A stretch of DNA of 64,000 bases, taken from assembly GCA_032433765.1 (NCBI GenBank), contig JAVIAB010000073.1:59259065-59323064 (forward strand), in the 5' to 3' direction. Under the pieces are notes generated by a model. That model was given only the letters and a program-made list of their open reading frames with translations. It had not been told where the DNA came from and did not search any database. Position numbers and translations under genes: made by a program. This document shows positions 36,361-47,686 of this stretch, piece by piece (within the stretch, counting starts at the first letter, position 1; each line of letters begins with the position of its first letter). Source of the stretch: Megaustenia siamemsis. Lineage: Eukaryota; Mollusca; Gastropoda; Stylommatophora; Ariophantidae.

Positions 36361-36790
36361 TGCTACTATCATCCGTCCATAGAACAGTTCTTAGGAGCCG
36401 CGATAGATCAGTGGTTAGTGAACTGGACTACAAAGGACAAGGGGTAAGCTTCGATCCCAACCGACGGCTTCCGGGTTCACCCAGCCTTAAATGGGTACCG
36501 GATTTTTTTCTGGGAAAGTAAAGCTGCACGGGCGTAATACCGACCACATTACCCCAAAAATCATGTGCCGAAGGTCTGTAAAAATTATGGTCACTAACAC
36601 CATATTCCCTATATGCCGCCATTTGGCGTGACGGGGGTACTTTACTTTTTTTTTCATAGAACAGTTCTTGATATTATAATTTTCCGTAGAACAGTTCTAC
36701 CTATTATCAACCTTCCTTAAAACAGTTCTTGCAATTATCATCCTTCCTTAGAACAGTTCTTCCTGTTATCATCCTTCCTAAAACAGTTGT
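36230..36790. repeat. About 30-bp array around AGAACAGTTCTT
   Basis: Units contain CCTTCCTTAGAACAGTTCTT followed by GCTATTATCAT. The unit holds the palindrome AGAACNGTTCT-like AAGAACTGTTCT/AGAACAGTTCT. It grows out of the end of the 28-bp array and is split by a SINE. Confidence 0.8.
36378..36669 (+). mobile_element. SINE-1 copy inserted in a minisatellite
   Basis: Plus-strand insert 36393-36654: GGAGCCGCGATAGATCAGTG head, box B GCTTCGATCCC, core GGTACCGGATT, 3' module and poly(T). The 15-bp CATAGAACAGTTCTT is identical on both sides (36378-36392, 36655-36669), although part of that identity may reflect the array repeat. Close to the family consensus, so probably recent. Confidence 0.92.
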
Positions 36791-36919
36791 GTCCGCGGAG
36801 TGAACTTTGCTACCTGGCAATGTTTGCTACAGCCCTCCCGCTTTGACATTTACTGCTTCCATTCTGAAGTCGCTGTCATTTTAATGTTGAATTTTATGTT
36901 CGGTTTGTTATGATTATCG

Positions 36920-39900
36920 TCTTTACAACTGTTGTTCCCCTTCTGTTACTTGCTATTCCTGTCCTTAGTTCTTAATCTAGTTTTTCTAGTTGTTCCTCCA
37001 CTTTCGTTATGTGGTTTTTATTTACGTTAGTTGTTCCTCTCTCCTTAGTCATTTCCTACTTATTGAAGTTGTTCCCTTTTATTTAGTCGCTTTCTAATTA
37101 CTTTATGTGTTGTTCCCATTTCGTTAGTTATTTTCTACTTACTTCATTTATCGTTCCTCTTTCGTTAATTTTCTACTTTATTTGTTGTTCTTCTTTTGTT
37201 AGTTAATTTCTACTTAATTCATTTGTTGTTCTCCTTTCGTTAGTTTTTTTCTACTTGCTTCATTTGTTCTCCTTTTGTTAATTATTTTTTACTTTACTTG
37301 TTCTCCTTTTGTTAGTTAATTTCTACTTAATTCATTTGTTGTTCTCCTTTCGTTAGTTTTTTTCTACTTGCTTCATTTTTTCTCCTTTTGTTAATTATTT
37401 TCTACTTTACTTGTTGTTCTCCTTTTGTTATTTAATTTCTACTTACTTCATTTGTTGTTCTCCTTTCGTTATTTATTTTCTTCTTACGTTCAGTTGTTGT
37501 TGTTTCCCTCTGATTAGTTATTTTCTACTTTATTTGTTGTTCTCCTTTCGTCAGTAATTTTCTACTTACTTAATTTATTGTTCCTCTTTCGTTAATTATT
37601 TTCTACTTCATTTGTTGTTTCTCTTTCGTTAGTTATTTTCTACTTAATTCATTTATCGTTCCCCTTTCGTTAATTTGTACTTTATTTGTTGTTCTCCTTT
37701 CGTTAGTTAATTTCTACTTACTTCATTTGTTGTTCTTCTTTCGATAGTTATTTTCAACTTATTTTATTTGTTGTTCTTCTTTCGTTAGTTATTTTCTACT
37801 TCATTTGTTGTTCTTCTTTCGTTAGTTATTTTCTACTTACTTCATTTGTTGTTCTTCTTTCGTTAGTTATTTTCTACTTCATTTGTTGTTCTTCTTTCGT
37901 TAGTTATTTTCTACTTACTTCATTTGTTGTTCTTCTTTCGTTAGTTATTTTCTACTTCATTTGTTGTTCTTCTTTCGTTAGTTATTTTCTACTTCATTTG
38001 TTGTTCTTCTTTCGTTAGTTATTTTCTACTTCATTTGTTGTTCTTCTTTCGTTAGTTATTTTCTACTTACTTCATTTGTTGTTCTTCTTTCGTTAGGTAT
38101 TTTCTACTTACTTTATTTGTTCTCCTTTCGTTAGTTATTTTCTACTTACTTTATTTGTTCTCCTTTCGTTAGTTATTTTCTACTTACTTTATTTGTTGTT
38201 CTTCTTTCGTTAGTTATTTTCTACTTTATTTGTTGTTCTTCTTTCGTTAGTTATTTTCTACTTACTTCATTTGTTGTTCTTCTTTCGTTAGTTATTTTCT
38301 ACTTACTTTATTTGTTGTTCTTCTTTCGTTAGTTATTTTCTACTTACTTCATTTGTTGTTCTTCTTTCGTTAGTTATTTTCTACTTCATTTGTTGTTCTT
38401 CTTTCGTTAGTTATTTTCTACTTACTTCATTTGTTGTTCTTCTTTCGTTAGTTATTTTCTACTTCATTTGTTGTTCTTCTTTCGTTAGTTATTTTCTACT
38501 TCATTTGTTGTTCTTCTTTCGTTAGTTATTTTCTACTTCATTTGTTGTTCTTCTTTCATTAGTTATTTTCTACTTCATTTGTTGTTCTTCTTTCGTTAGT
38601 TATTTTCTACTTACTTCATTTGTTGTTCTTCTTTCGTTAGGTATTTTCTACTTACTTTATTTGTTCTCCTTTCGTTAGTTATTTTCTACTTACTTTATTT
38701 GTTCTCCTTTCGTTAGTTATTTTCTACTTACTTTATTTGTTGTTCTTCTTTCGTTAGTTATTTTCTACTTTATTTGTTGTTCTTCTTTCGTTAGTTATTT
38801 TCTACTTACTTCATTTGTTGTTCTTCTTTCGTTAATTATTTTCTACTTACTTTATTTGTTGTTCTTCTTTCGTTAGTTATTTTCTACTTACTTCATTTGT
38901 TGTTCTTCTTTCGTTAGTTATTTTCTACTTCATTTGTTGTTCTTCTTTCGTTAGTTATTTTCTACTTACTTCATTTGTTGTTCTTCTTTCGTTAGTTATT
39001 TTCTACTTCATTTGTTGTTCTTCTTTCGTTAGTTATTTTCTACTTCATTTGTTGTTCTTCTTTCGTTAGTTATTTTCTACTTCATTTGTTGTTCTTCTTT
39101 CGTTAGTTATTTTCTACTTCATTTGTTGTTCTTCTTTCGTTAGTTATTTTCTACTTACTTCATTTGTTGTTCTTCTTTCGTTAGGTATTTTCTACTTACT
39201 TTATTTGTTCTCCTTTCGTTAGTTATTTTCTACTTACTTTATTTGTTCTCCTTTCGTTAGTTATTTTCTACTTACTTTATTTGTTGTTCTTCTTTCGTTA
39301 GTTATTTTCTACTTTATTTGTTGTTCTTCTTTCGTTAGTTATTTTCTACTTACTTCATTTGTTGTTCTTCTTTCGTTAGTTATTTTCTACTTACTTTATT
39401 TGTTGTTCTTCTTTCGTTAGTTATTTTCTACTTACTTATTTGTTGTTCTTCTTTCGTTAGTTATTTTCTACTTTATTTGTTGTTCTTCTTTCGTTAGTTA
39501 TTTTCTACTTACTTCATTTGTTGTTCTTCTTTCGTTAGTTATTTTCTACTTACTTCATTTGTTGTTCTTCTTTCGTTAGGTATTTTCTACTTACTTATTT
39601 GTTCTCCTTTCGTTAGTTATTTTCTACTTACTTTATTTGTTGTTCTTCTTTCGTTAGTTATTTTCTACTTTATTTGTTGTTCTTCTTTCGTTAGTTATTT
39701 TCTACTTACTTCATTTGTTGTTCTTCTTTCGTTAGGTATTTTCTACTTACTTTATTTGTTCCCCATTCGTTAATTATTTTCTGCTTTATTTGTTTTTCCC
39801 TTTCGTTAGTTATTTTCTACTTCATTTGTTGTTCTCTTTTCGTTAGTTATTTTATACTTACATTCAGTTGCTCCCCTTTCGTTAGTTATTTTCTAATTAC

Positions 39901-40655
39901 TCCATTTGTTGTTCCCCTTCGTTAGTTATTTTATACTTACATTCAGTTGTTCTCCTTTCGTTAGTTATTTTATACTTACATTCAGTTGTTCTCCTTTCGT
40001 TTGTTATTTTCTACTTACTTCATTTGTTCTTCTCCTTTCGTTAGTTATTTTCTACTTACTCGATTTCTTGTTCACCTTTCGTTAGTTATTTTCTACTTAT
40101 TTCATTTGTTGTTCTCCTTTCGTTAGTTATTTTCTACTTACTCGATTTCTTGTTCACCTTTCGTTAGTTATTTTCTACTTATTTCATTTGTTGTTCTCCT
40201 TTCGTTTGTTATTTTCTACTTACTCCATTTTCTGTTCTCCTTTCGTTAGTTATTTTCTACTTACGTTCAGTCGGTGTTCGCCTTTCGTTAGTTACTTTCT
40301 TGTTAAGTTCAGTTCTTGTTCCCCTTTCGTTAATTATTTTCTACTTACGTTCACTTGTTCTCCTTTCGTTAATTTTCTAATTACATTCTATTGTTGTTGT
40401 TGTTCCCTTTCGTTAGTTATTTTCTAAGTACATTCTGTTGTTGTTGTTCCCCTTTCGTTAGTTATTTTCTAATTACATTCTATTGTTGTTGTTCCCCTTT
40501 CGTTAGTTATTTTCTAATTACATTCTATTGTTGTTGTTCCCCTTTCGTTAGTTATTTTCTAATTACATTATGTTGTTGTTCCCCTTTCGTTAATTTTCTA
40601 ATTACATTCAGTTGTTGTTGTTGTTCCCCTTTCGTTAGTTATTTTCTAATTACAT
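36920..40655. repeat. 3.7-kb array of 37/41-bp units
   Basis: Units TTAGTTATTTTCTACTTACT followed by TCATTTGTTGTTCTTCTTTC, 41 bp, interspersed with 37-bp units lacking TTAC and with shorter CTCC variants. The central part (37.7-39.75 kb) is highly homogeneous, while both edges (36.9-37.6 and 39.8-40.65 kb) are diverged, the classic homogenised-centre pattern. The plus strand is strongly pyrimidine-rich. Confidence 0.93.
38101..39188. repeat. 544-bp higher-order repeat, two copies
   Basis: The marker TTAGGTATTTTC occurs at spacing 544 bp (38094-, 38638-, 39182-). Aligning 38101-38644 with 38645-39188 by eye, I find only two substitutions: G/A at 38835 in copy 2 and G/A at 38558 in copy 1. A third copy starts at 39189 but departs after about 250 bp. 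Confidence 0.85.
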
Positions 40656-40689
40656 GACAATTCGTGCGTATTTGTTGTGTTTGTGTGTA

Positions 40690-40805
40690 TGTAGTATGTA
40701 TGTATGTATGTATGTATGTATGTATGTATGTATGTATGTATGTTTGTGTTTGTTTGTGTGTGAGAGTGTTGTGTTTGTTCACGTGCGTGCGTGCGTGTGT
40801 GTGTG
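40690..40805. repeat. (TATG)n and GT-rich microsatellite
   Basis: About 13 copies of ATGT at 40693-40745, then TTTGTGTG and GCGTGCGTGTG. Confidence 0.95.
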
Positions 40806-41084
40806 GTGCCTAATTGTTGCGACACGTAGATATTTGTTCAGCTTTCTATTTTACTTGACGTCATCGTACTTTCCTTGACCACTGACCACAGAAGAGAAAG
40901 GCGGTTGCCGAAACGATGTCTTGCCTTGTATGACATCAAAACTTTCTTTTCGGTACTGACCTCAGCCATTTTCTATGCTGTTGACTTGGGTATTTACCGT
41001 CTACTGATCTATGATCTGGTAAACCACATTCTGTGTTACTAATTTATAACAGATTGTAAATATCATTACAAATAAGTCATCATC

Positions 41085-41575
41085 ATCAAGTGACGGGCCT
41101 GCTGACGTAGGTGATCATGTCTCTCCACAACTTTCGATCTCGACAGTTGTTTATCAAATCTTTTTATGACCTTCTGCCAAGCCATTCTCTTAAGCTGTCT
41201 GGTATTATTTTTCTTTGCTTCCGTCTATCTCTTCGCCCCTCAATTTTCCCAGTTGTTACAATATATTCCAGTTGTTCTCTTCTCATTACATGGCCAAAAA
41301 ATGATGATTGTTTATTCCTACTATTGGAAAATAGCTCTTTTTGCTTTGGCATCTTCAGAACATTTTCAGTACTCTTCTTAGCTGCCCATGGTATGCTCAA
41401 CATTCTTCTGTAAAACACATGTCTACAGACTCCGGTGATTTTCTTGTCTGTTGTCTTATTGTCCATGATTCACATCCATATGTTAAGAGTGGCTCTACAT
41501 AACATTTAAGAACTCTTTTTCTTGTTTCTATTGTCGAAAATAAGTAGTTTCTATTAAATCTATTGGATCAAGACA
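41085..41575 (-). mobile_element. LINE-C 3' end, the cleanest copy
   Basis: Minus strand has a 100-residue open stretch: MDNKTTDKKITGVCRHVFYR, then MLSIPWAAKKSTENVLKM, FFGHVMRREQLEYIVTTGK and EGRRDRRKQRKIIPDSLREW. The pattern is RT thumb followed by the LINE-specific H-x-x-R-R and GRRDRxKQR C-terminal region. The terminal ATG-repeat tail lies at about 41085-41092. Strongly 5' truncated; no TSD identified. Confidence 0.85.
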
Positions 41576-42659
41576 CAGTGGAGTACCCAGCCAATTACCT
41601 ACCAGCAGTTGACGGTGAGTTTTACAAGGTCAGACGTGGACAGAACTTTTGCGTTGACTTTAATTTCATAACTTGCAGCATAAACATTGCTGCAAGTTTG
41701 TGCTATGTTTTCGTTGTGTTCCTTTAATTATTGCCCTAAATTAATATAATTATAATTATATCATAATATCTCAAAACATGGCTTTGCTGTTAATTAAGAA
41801 CTCTTACAATTTTGTGCATGTTGTTTTTATTTATGACACTTCATAAATTTTCCTCTTCATCGGCACTACTAAATGTTTCAATAAAAAGATAATATGTCAT
41901 CTGATTTGTCGTTCCTTTGTTGCCAGGGAGACGGGGAGGTAATTGTTGAAATATTCTACCTAGTTCTCATTTACATTGTAACGTCGTAGATGCCCTTGCA
42001 CGGTTGTAGTAGGTTTAACTCCATAGACATCGAAGAATGTTTTGTTAGTAACGGCTTGAATTATTTGAACCATATCACGGCTGTACTAGGGAACACGGCG
42101 GATAGTTGTACATTGACGTTAAACCAAAGACGTTGTAATGTGATTGGGTTATGCATTATGATAACATATTAGAAGGAGTCATGACCTCTATTGCCTACCC
42201 TAAATATCCACCGCTGTTACCTAACCAACCCAACATATACCACATATTTAAAAATATATGTCTATATGTCCGTTTCTGTGTGCTGTTTTGCGCGGGCGTA
42301 GTTTCATTTCTCCTGGAAATGGTTGTAAAGCATGCGAACTTAAACACATACCAGCTGCGGTTATTTTTAAACTGCCCTTTTCTATCCTTGCAAACATTTG
42401 CATGTACGCCATTTTTTTTATTGCAAATCTTCTGGCTAAGCCAAGGGGAAGTTATTAATTGGTCGATGAGAGCACAAAGCTGAAGTGAATATGCTTGACG
42501 CAATGGCCAAATGGGGCACTTGCTGCACACATTTCGAGAACAGTTACATATGATATGCGTGGATTTAAAATGCGGGATCCGGCCACAAGGTAGAAAACTT
42601 AGGTGGCAAATAGGGAATAAACGTGCTGGACTAAAGAGTGCCACAATTCATTCTGACTG
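41576..42659. other. No gene seen
   Basis: Holds opposing open frames at 42151-42483 (+) and 42195-42644 (-, 149 residues). Neither has recognisable motifs, and both overlap, so neither is called. No splice context supports an exon. Confidence 0.4.
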
Positions 42660-42935
42660 AAAGGTAGAAAGAGAGTTTTGCAGTGTCACAGTGTTGCTTT
42701 ATGGCTGCCAATCATGGATAGTAGTAAACAAAGAGAAATTCTGCCGGCTAGAATCAGTTGAAGTGTGATTTTTTTTAGAAGGATGCTAAATATACCGCGG
42801 ACAGAAACAAGAGCATCTATTGACATGGTACTAGAATAAGCAGGTGATTGTAGGAAGATTATAACAGATATTAGAGAAGATAGTGCAGATATATGGGGTA
42901 TGTGTGGAGAAGAGAATGGTAGGAATATTTAGTAG
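42660..42935 (+). mobile_element. LINE thumb remnant
   Basis: Plus-strand reading across frameshifts gives VLLYGCQSWI, then LESVEV, FFRRMLNIPRTETRASIDMV. This matches the (L/V)LYGCESW...RRML(N/R)IPW block of LINE RT thumbs, related to LINE-C. No tail or TSD found. Confidence 0.65.
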
Positions 42936-44455
42936 AAACATACATCAGAAGATAGGAGAGACAGAGATAGATAAATGAAGAGGCGCTGGGTGGTTTGACG
43001 GCGGGGCACGCGAAAATATCAAAGTTAGAATTACTACACAGTGAACTAGAACTGTGGTTATGGACATTCCACGCTTTCATGGATCATGAATGAATGTTCG
43101 AATAATTGAGTGTTCTAACCAATCAACGTTATTTCTTCATCTTCTGTTGAACATGTTAACCGTTACAAATCACGAATGGATTCACGCTTGAGGTTATCAC
43201 CGGTTGTACTCCTCCCTCTCTATTCCAAAATCAGTTTGTTGTGTGGCTAGTTTTCTGGGACTTTTTTTTTATTCTGGAACATTAACGTCACCGCGTTGTA
43301 GGAATGCCCGAGGTGTGCATATCTGCAGTTGCATGTGGCAGAGACATATTCTGTGAAGGTATTGTCGAGATCACATCCTACTGCAAGTTATCTGCTATAT
43401 CTTTAAAAGATAATAACTGTTCCTGTTGTCCAGTTCTGGTTCATATTTCCGCTCAGTTTCATGAAAACATAGAAAGTTGGGCGATACAGCTTTGCAGATA
43501 AGACAGGACTGGACAAACCAACGTTTCGGTCCAAATGGTCTTCGACACCTATCTCAACTTTGCAAGATTATATTTGTTTTCATTATCGTTCACACGTTTC
43601 GTTCAGTTCCTTTCATCACTAGCTTTAGTGTAGTCTTTCAGAAGTGTTATTGTGTATATGATTAAAACACTTGATCCTATTATAAATATATGTCAGATAT
43701 AGGCAAACCTATAAATGCATTTTTTTAAGTGTGTGTGTGTGTGTATATACATGCACACACACAATAGTTCGTTCCCTGATGAACACGCGCTAATTGATGA
43801 AGGTATTTTTAGGAAAAGTAGCTTGGGGAATGCCTGATGTTTTTTAGGTAAAACGTGGACATTCAAACAAAAAAGCTCCTGCGGTCAATCCCATAACAGA
43901 CTGTGGCAATTATTCTCTTGGAATCCGTTGTTTCCTTCATGATGTTACCCTCCCCGGATTTCTTGCGGTTAAAGGTTTCGCTTTTTTTAGAAAACGACAC
44001 ACACAAAATACCCAGTGTCTTGTGTGCATTCATGCTCACCTTTGACTGTTTGAAGGTCAAAATGAGTAGTCCAAAATGACCGCTGACAACGTTGTTAATT
44101 TTGCCCATGCCGAAGATGAATGTATCGGGCCCAAAGACACAAACTTGTCGCAAAGTAGCAATAGAACGTATCAACGCCCACTTAACGGATGAACGCTGCA
44201 GAATAAGAACTCCGTGTTCTGTTTTAATTTTTGTCTGATTTGTTGAATTAATGAAAGCGAAAGAGAGGCACAGACACAATTGTCTTTACTTATGTGACTT
44301 ACAGCTTGTTCTGATAAAACACTTGCAATCCTTTAGAAAGAATTTGACACAAGAAATATCATCATCATCAAGTTCATCAACTACCATTATGATTTAGATT
44401 GTTTCTGTTGGTACTTGACTAATGAGTAGTGCTCTGTGCACACTGTGAGCTGTGT
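42936..44455. other. No gene seen
   Basis: Includes a minus-strand open frame of 138 residues (43863-44279) with no recognised motif, and a (GT)n run near 43730. The composition is unremarkable. Confidence 0.4.
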
Positions 44456-44724
44456 GTTTCATCCGTATAGTAAAGTACCCCAGTCACGCCAGGTGGCGTT
44501 TAGGGAATATGTTGTTAGTGACCATAAATTGTACAGACCTTCGGCACATGATTTTTTGGGTAATGTGGTCGGTATTACGCCCGTGCCGCTTTACTTTCCC
44601 AGAAAAAAAATCCGGTACCCATTAAAGGCTGGCAGAATCGGAAGCCGTAGGTTGGGATCGAACCCTTACCTCGTAGTCTAGTTCACTAACCACTTAGCTA
44701 TCGCGGCTCCCGTTTCATCCGTAT
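44456..44724 (-). mobile_element. SINE-1 copy, full length, with perfect TSD
   Basis: Insert 44469-44711. TSD GTTTCATCCGTAT at 44456-44468 and 44712-44724. The core GGTACCCATTAAAGGCTGG is intact; the segment between box B and box A is shortened (TTACCTCGTAGTCTAG). Confidence 0.93.
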
Positions 44725-45009
44725 GGTATTTCTATATTCAGATTACTTACGATGAATGATGATATCGTATGACGAAGGACGGTTCAGGTGCGTTCACTGT
44801 CGGTGCTATAATACGCCTATCTCTTTTGACGTGTACTGTGTTTGCTACGATGGGGACTGCAACTTCCTCTGTTTGGATATTCGATGCGATGTTAATTCTG
44901 ATGATTTCACTGGCACGTGCGGTTGAGCATTTATGGATTCCATTCCTTTACAGTGATACCAGGGCCTTCGAATAACCATAAACATGGACACCACACACAA
45001 ACATTGTAA

Positions 45010-45720
45010 CTTTAATGCTCACATTCTATAAAAAACACAATTAGAATTCTTTGACATTAAAGTTAATACTCTTGTGCAATATAAAGAACTATTAGAGTCC
45101 GTTGACATTAAGGTTAAAACTCATGTCCTCTATAAAGCACAATTAAAGTGTGCAGACATTAAAGTTAAAACTCATTATAAAGCATCATTGTAGGGCGTTG
45201 ACATTAAAGTTAAAACTCATGTCTTCTATAATGCACCATTAGAGTGCTTTGATATTAAAGTTAAACCTCATGTCCTCTATAAACACCATTAAAGTGCGTT
45301 GACATTAAAGTTAAAACTCATGTCTTCTATAATGCACCATTAGAGTGCTTTGATATTAAAGTTAAACTCATGTCCTCTATAAACACCATTAAAGTGCGCT
45401 GACATTAAAGTTAAAACTCGTGTCCTCTATAGAGCACCATTAGAGTGGGTTCACATGAAAGTTAAAACTCATGTCGTCTATAAAGCACCATTACAGTGCG
45501 TTAACATTAATGTTAAAATTCATGTCTTCTATAAAGCACCATTACAGTGGGTTCACATGAAAGTTAAACCTCATGTCCTCTATAAACACCATTAAAGTGC
45601 GTTAACATTAATGTTAAAACTCATGTCGTTTAAAAATTGCAATTAGAGTTCGTTGACATAAAAGTTAAAACTCAGTGTAATGGTGCTTTATAGAGGATAT
45701 GAGTTTTAACTTTAATGTCT
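45010..45720. repeat. 51-bp minisatellite ending in an inverted unit
   Basis: About 13 units containing GACATTAAAGTTAAAACTCA followed by TGTCCTCTATAAAGCACCAT, period about 51 bp. The last unit, at about 45677-45720, is in reverse orientation: AATGGTGCTTTATAGAGGAT then ATGAGTTTTAACTTTAATGT is the reverse complement of a consensus unit. The array can thus fold back on itself. Confidence 0.88.
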
Positions 45721-45989
45721 TCTAGTAGTTTCTTCTAGTAGTTTCAATAAATGAATAAAAACGTGTGCACCTACACCAAAATCTGAGACTTTAGTAGAAT
45801 ATTAATTCAGCGAGAAGTATCTAAATGTATATTGACGTCATAACCAATTGCAAAATGCGTGCAATTATAGCCAATCCAGACACGGATATGAAACACCACA
45901 TCAATCAGCACAGTGTGTCATGACAGTATTGTGAATTCAAATTTCTAAATATTGAAACACAGATAGAATTTCCCGTACGTACAGAGAGG

Positions 45990-46111
45990 ATTTTCAGTAA
46001 CATTAGAGAGTATTTATCACAGAATATAGTAACATATATAGCAAATTTTTCATAAGTATATAGATTTTCCATAACATATATAGAAGATTTTCCATAACAT
46101 ATATATAAATG
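45990..46111. repeat. Minisatellite, left part, interrupted by LINEs
   Basis: Units around ATAGAAGATTTTCCATAACA with period about 25-30 bp. The last 34 bp (46078-46111) reappear exactly at 51772 or just after, on the far side of the LINE block. Confidence 0.75.
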
Positions 46112-46303
46112 CAATGAAAGTTGATGGTTTTAGTTCTTTTGGTATGTATCCTATATGGTATATGTCATTGCATATGTCTGTGATCACTTCGATGCCAAAA
46201 TCTGCACCAGCCTGCACCATCAAAGCAAGAAACATAGTAGAATGGCGATCCATGGAAACCAACCTTCGTTGCGGAGAAGGCACACGATGATGATATATAA
46301 ATG
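46101..46303. mobile_element. 181-bp LINE-B mini-insertion with 5' inversion
   Basis: The insert 46112-46292 has two parts. The left part (46112-46205) is a minus-oriented LINE-B RT piece matching plus-strand 46745-46845 (GTGATCACAGACATATGCAA). The right part (46206-46292) is the plus-oriented LINE-B 3' end (GCACCATCAAAGCAAGAAAC...CCTTCGTTGCGGAGAAGGCA) with a GATGATGAT tail. TSD ATATATAAATG at 46101-46111 and 46293-46303. An inverted 5' segment joined to the 3' end within one TSD pair is the mark of twin priming. Confidence 0.82.
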
Positions 46304-46901
46304 AAAGTTCAGGTGTCATGGCGGCTTTGTGCAGTCGTTTTTTATAATTCGGTAATTGCTGATATATTTAAATGATTTACGCGACAGTCTAGTTGTGAAA
46401 TTATATGTTGCTATTCCCCGTTTCTATGTCGAAACTATGGAAAGTAAACAAAACTTAAAAGAGATGCACACAGAAATAAAGAGAATGACTAATAAAGACA
46501 AAAAAGCTACAGGAAAACGGATTTATTGCAAACAAAGGGGGAAGAATGCTAACAGACAACAAAGATATAATAGATAGATGGCAAGAATATATAACAGAAT
46601 TATTTCATGACGAAAGGGACAAAAAGACAGATATAAAATGTACACACAACTATAAAATCCTGAAATCTGAAGTAGAAAAAGCTATAAAACAATGAAAAAG
46701 GCAGAGGCAGCAGGACCTGACAATATACAGATAGAGATAATACAGGCTGTAGAAGAGTTTGGCATCGAAGTGATCACAGACATATGCAATGACATATACC
46801 ATACAGGATACATACCAAAAGAACTAAAACATCAACTTTCATTGCATAATGCCTAAAAGAATGGTGCAGTTCATTGCAGTGATTTCATAAAAATAAGCCT
46901 A

Positions 46902-47539
46902 ATGAGCCAGGTAAAAAGAATTTTACTAAAAGTTATACAGGGAAAAATTCAGAATAAAATCAATGCTGAATTAGATGAGCAACAATTTGGATTCAGGAAA
47001 AACAGTGGGACAAAAGAAGCCATATTTAGCATGAGAACATTGATTGAAAAGTACATAGAAGTAAACAAACCAATATATGTCTGCTTCATAGACTACACCA
47101 AAGCTTTCGATATAATACACCATAACCAACTTATAGACTGCCTAAAGGATATAAATCTAGACGACACAGACATACGACTAATTTGTAATTTGTACTGGGA
47201 GCAAACAGCAATAATAAAATATAACAAGGATAACTCTACACCCATGGACATAAAAAGAGGGTAAGACAGGGATGCATCCTATCACTAAGCTTGTTCAATC
47301 TATACACTGAGCAAATCTTTAAAAACATCTCAGTGATGCCAGGCCTAAACATTAATGGAAAGATAATCAATAACCTAAGATATGCTAATGATACTGTTCT
47401 ACTAGCAGAAAATCCTAAAGATCCTCAACAATTGCTTAATGTGATAAACATAACAAGCAAAATATATGGACTAGATATGAATATCAAAAAGACTAAAACT
47501 ATGATCATAAACAAAGACAATTCTCAAGACCTACAATAA
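46902..47539 (+). pseudogene. LINE-B copy 1 RT, YADD changed to YAND
   Basis: A 120-residue open stretch covers QFGFRKNSGTKEAIFSMRTL and motif A CFIDYTKAFDIIHHNQL. A frameshift at the RQGC motif (about 47262) leads to a second open stretch with LFNLYTEQIFKNISVMPG and LRYANDTVLLAENP. The motif C codon for the first catalytic Asp is AAT (47387-47389), so YADD reads YAND. Complements copy 2 in that motif A is present while motif C is lost. Confidence 0.85.
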
Positions 47540-47686
47540 AATATAAAAGTTGACGGAATACATCTGGAGACAGTCCAGAGCTACAACTACCTGGGACATA
47601 CTATAACCAATGATGGAAAATGTAAAAATTGAAATAAACAAAAGAATAGGTATGGCAAAAAGTAATTTTAATGCCATGAAAAATAT

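Noticed and set aside
37700..39750. CRISPR-like regular repeats
   Set aside because: Units are contiguous with no unique spacers, and this is eukaryotic DNA.
42151..42644. Opposing 110- and 149-residue frames
   Set aside because: They overlap on opposite strands and show no motif or splice evidence for either.
43863..44279. 138-residue minus-strand frame
   Set aside because: No recognisable domain; kept as unassigned.
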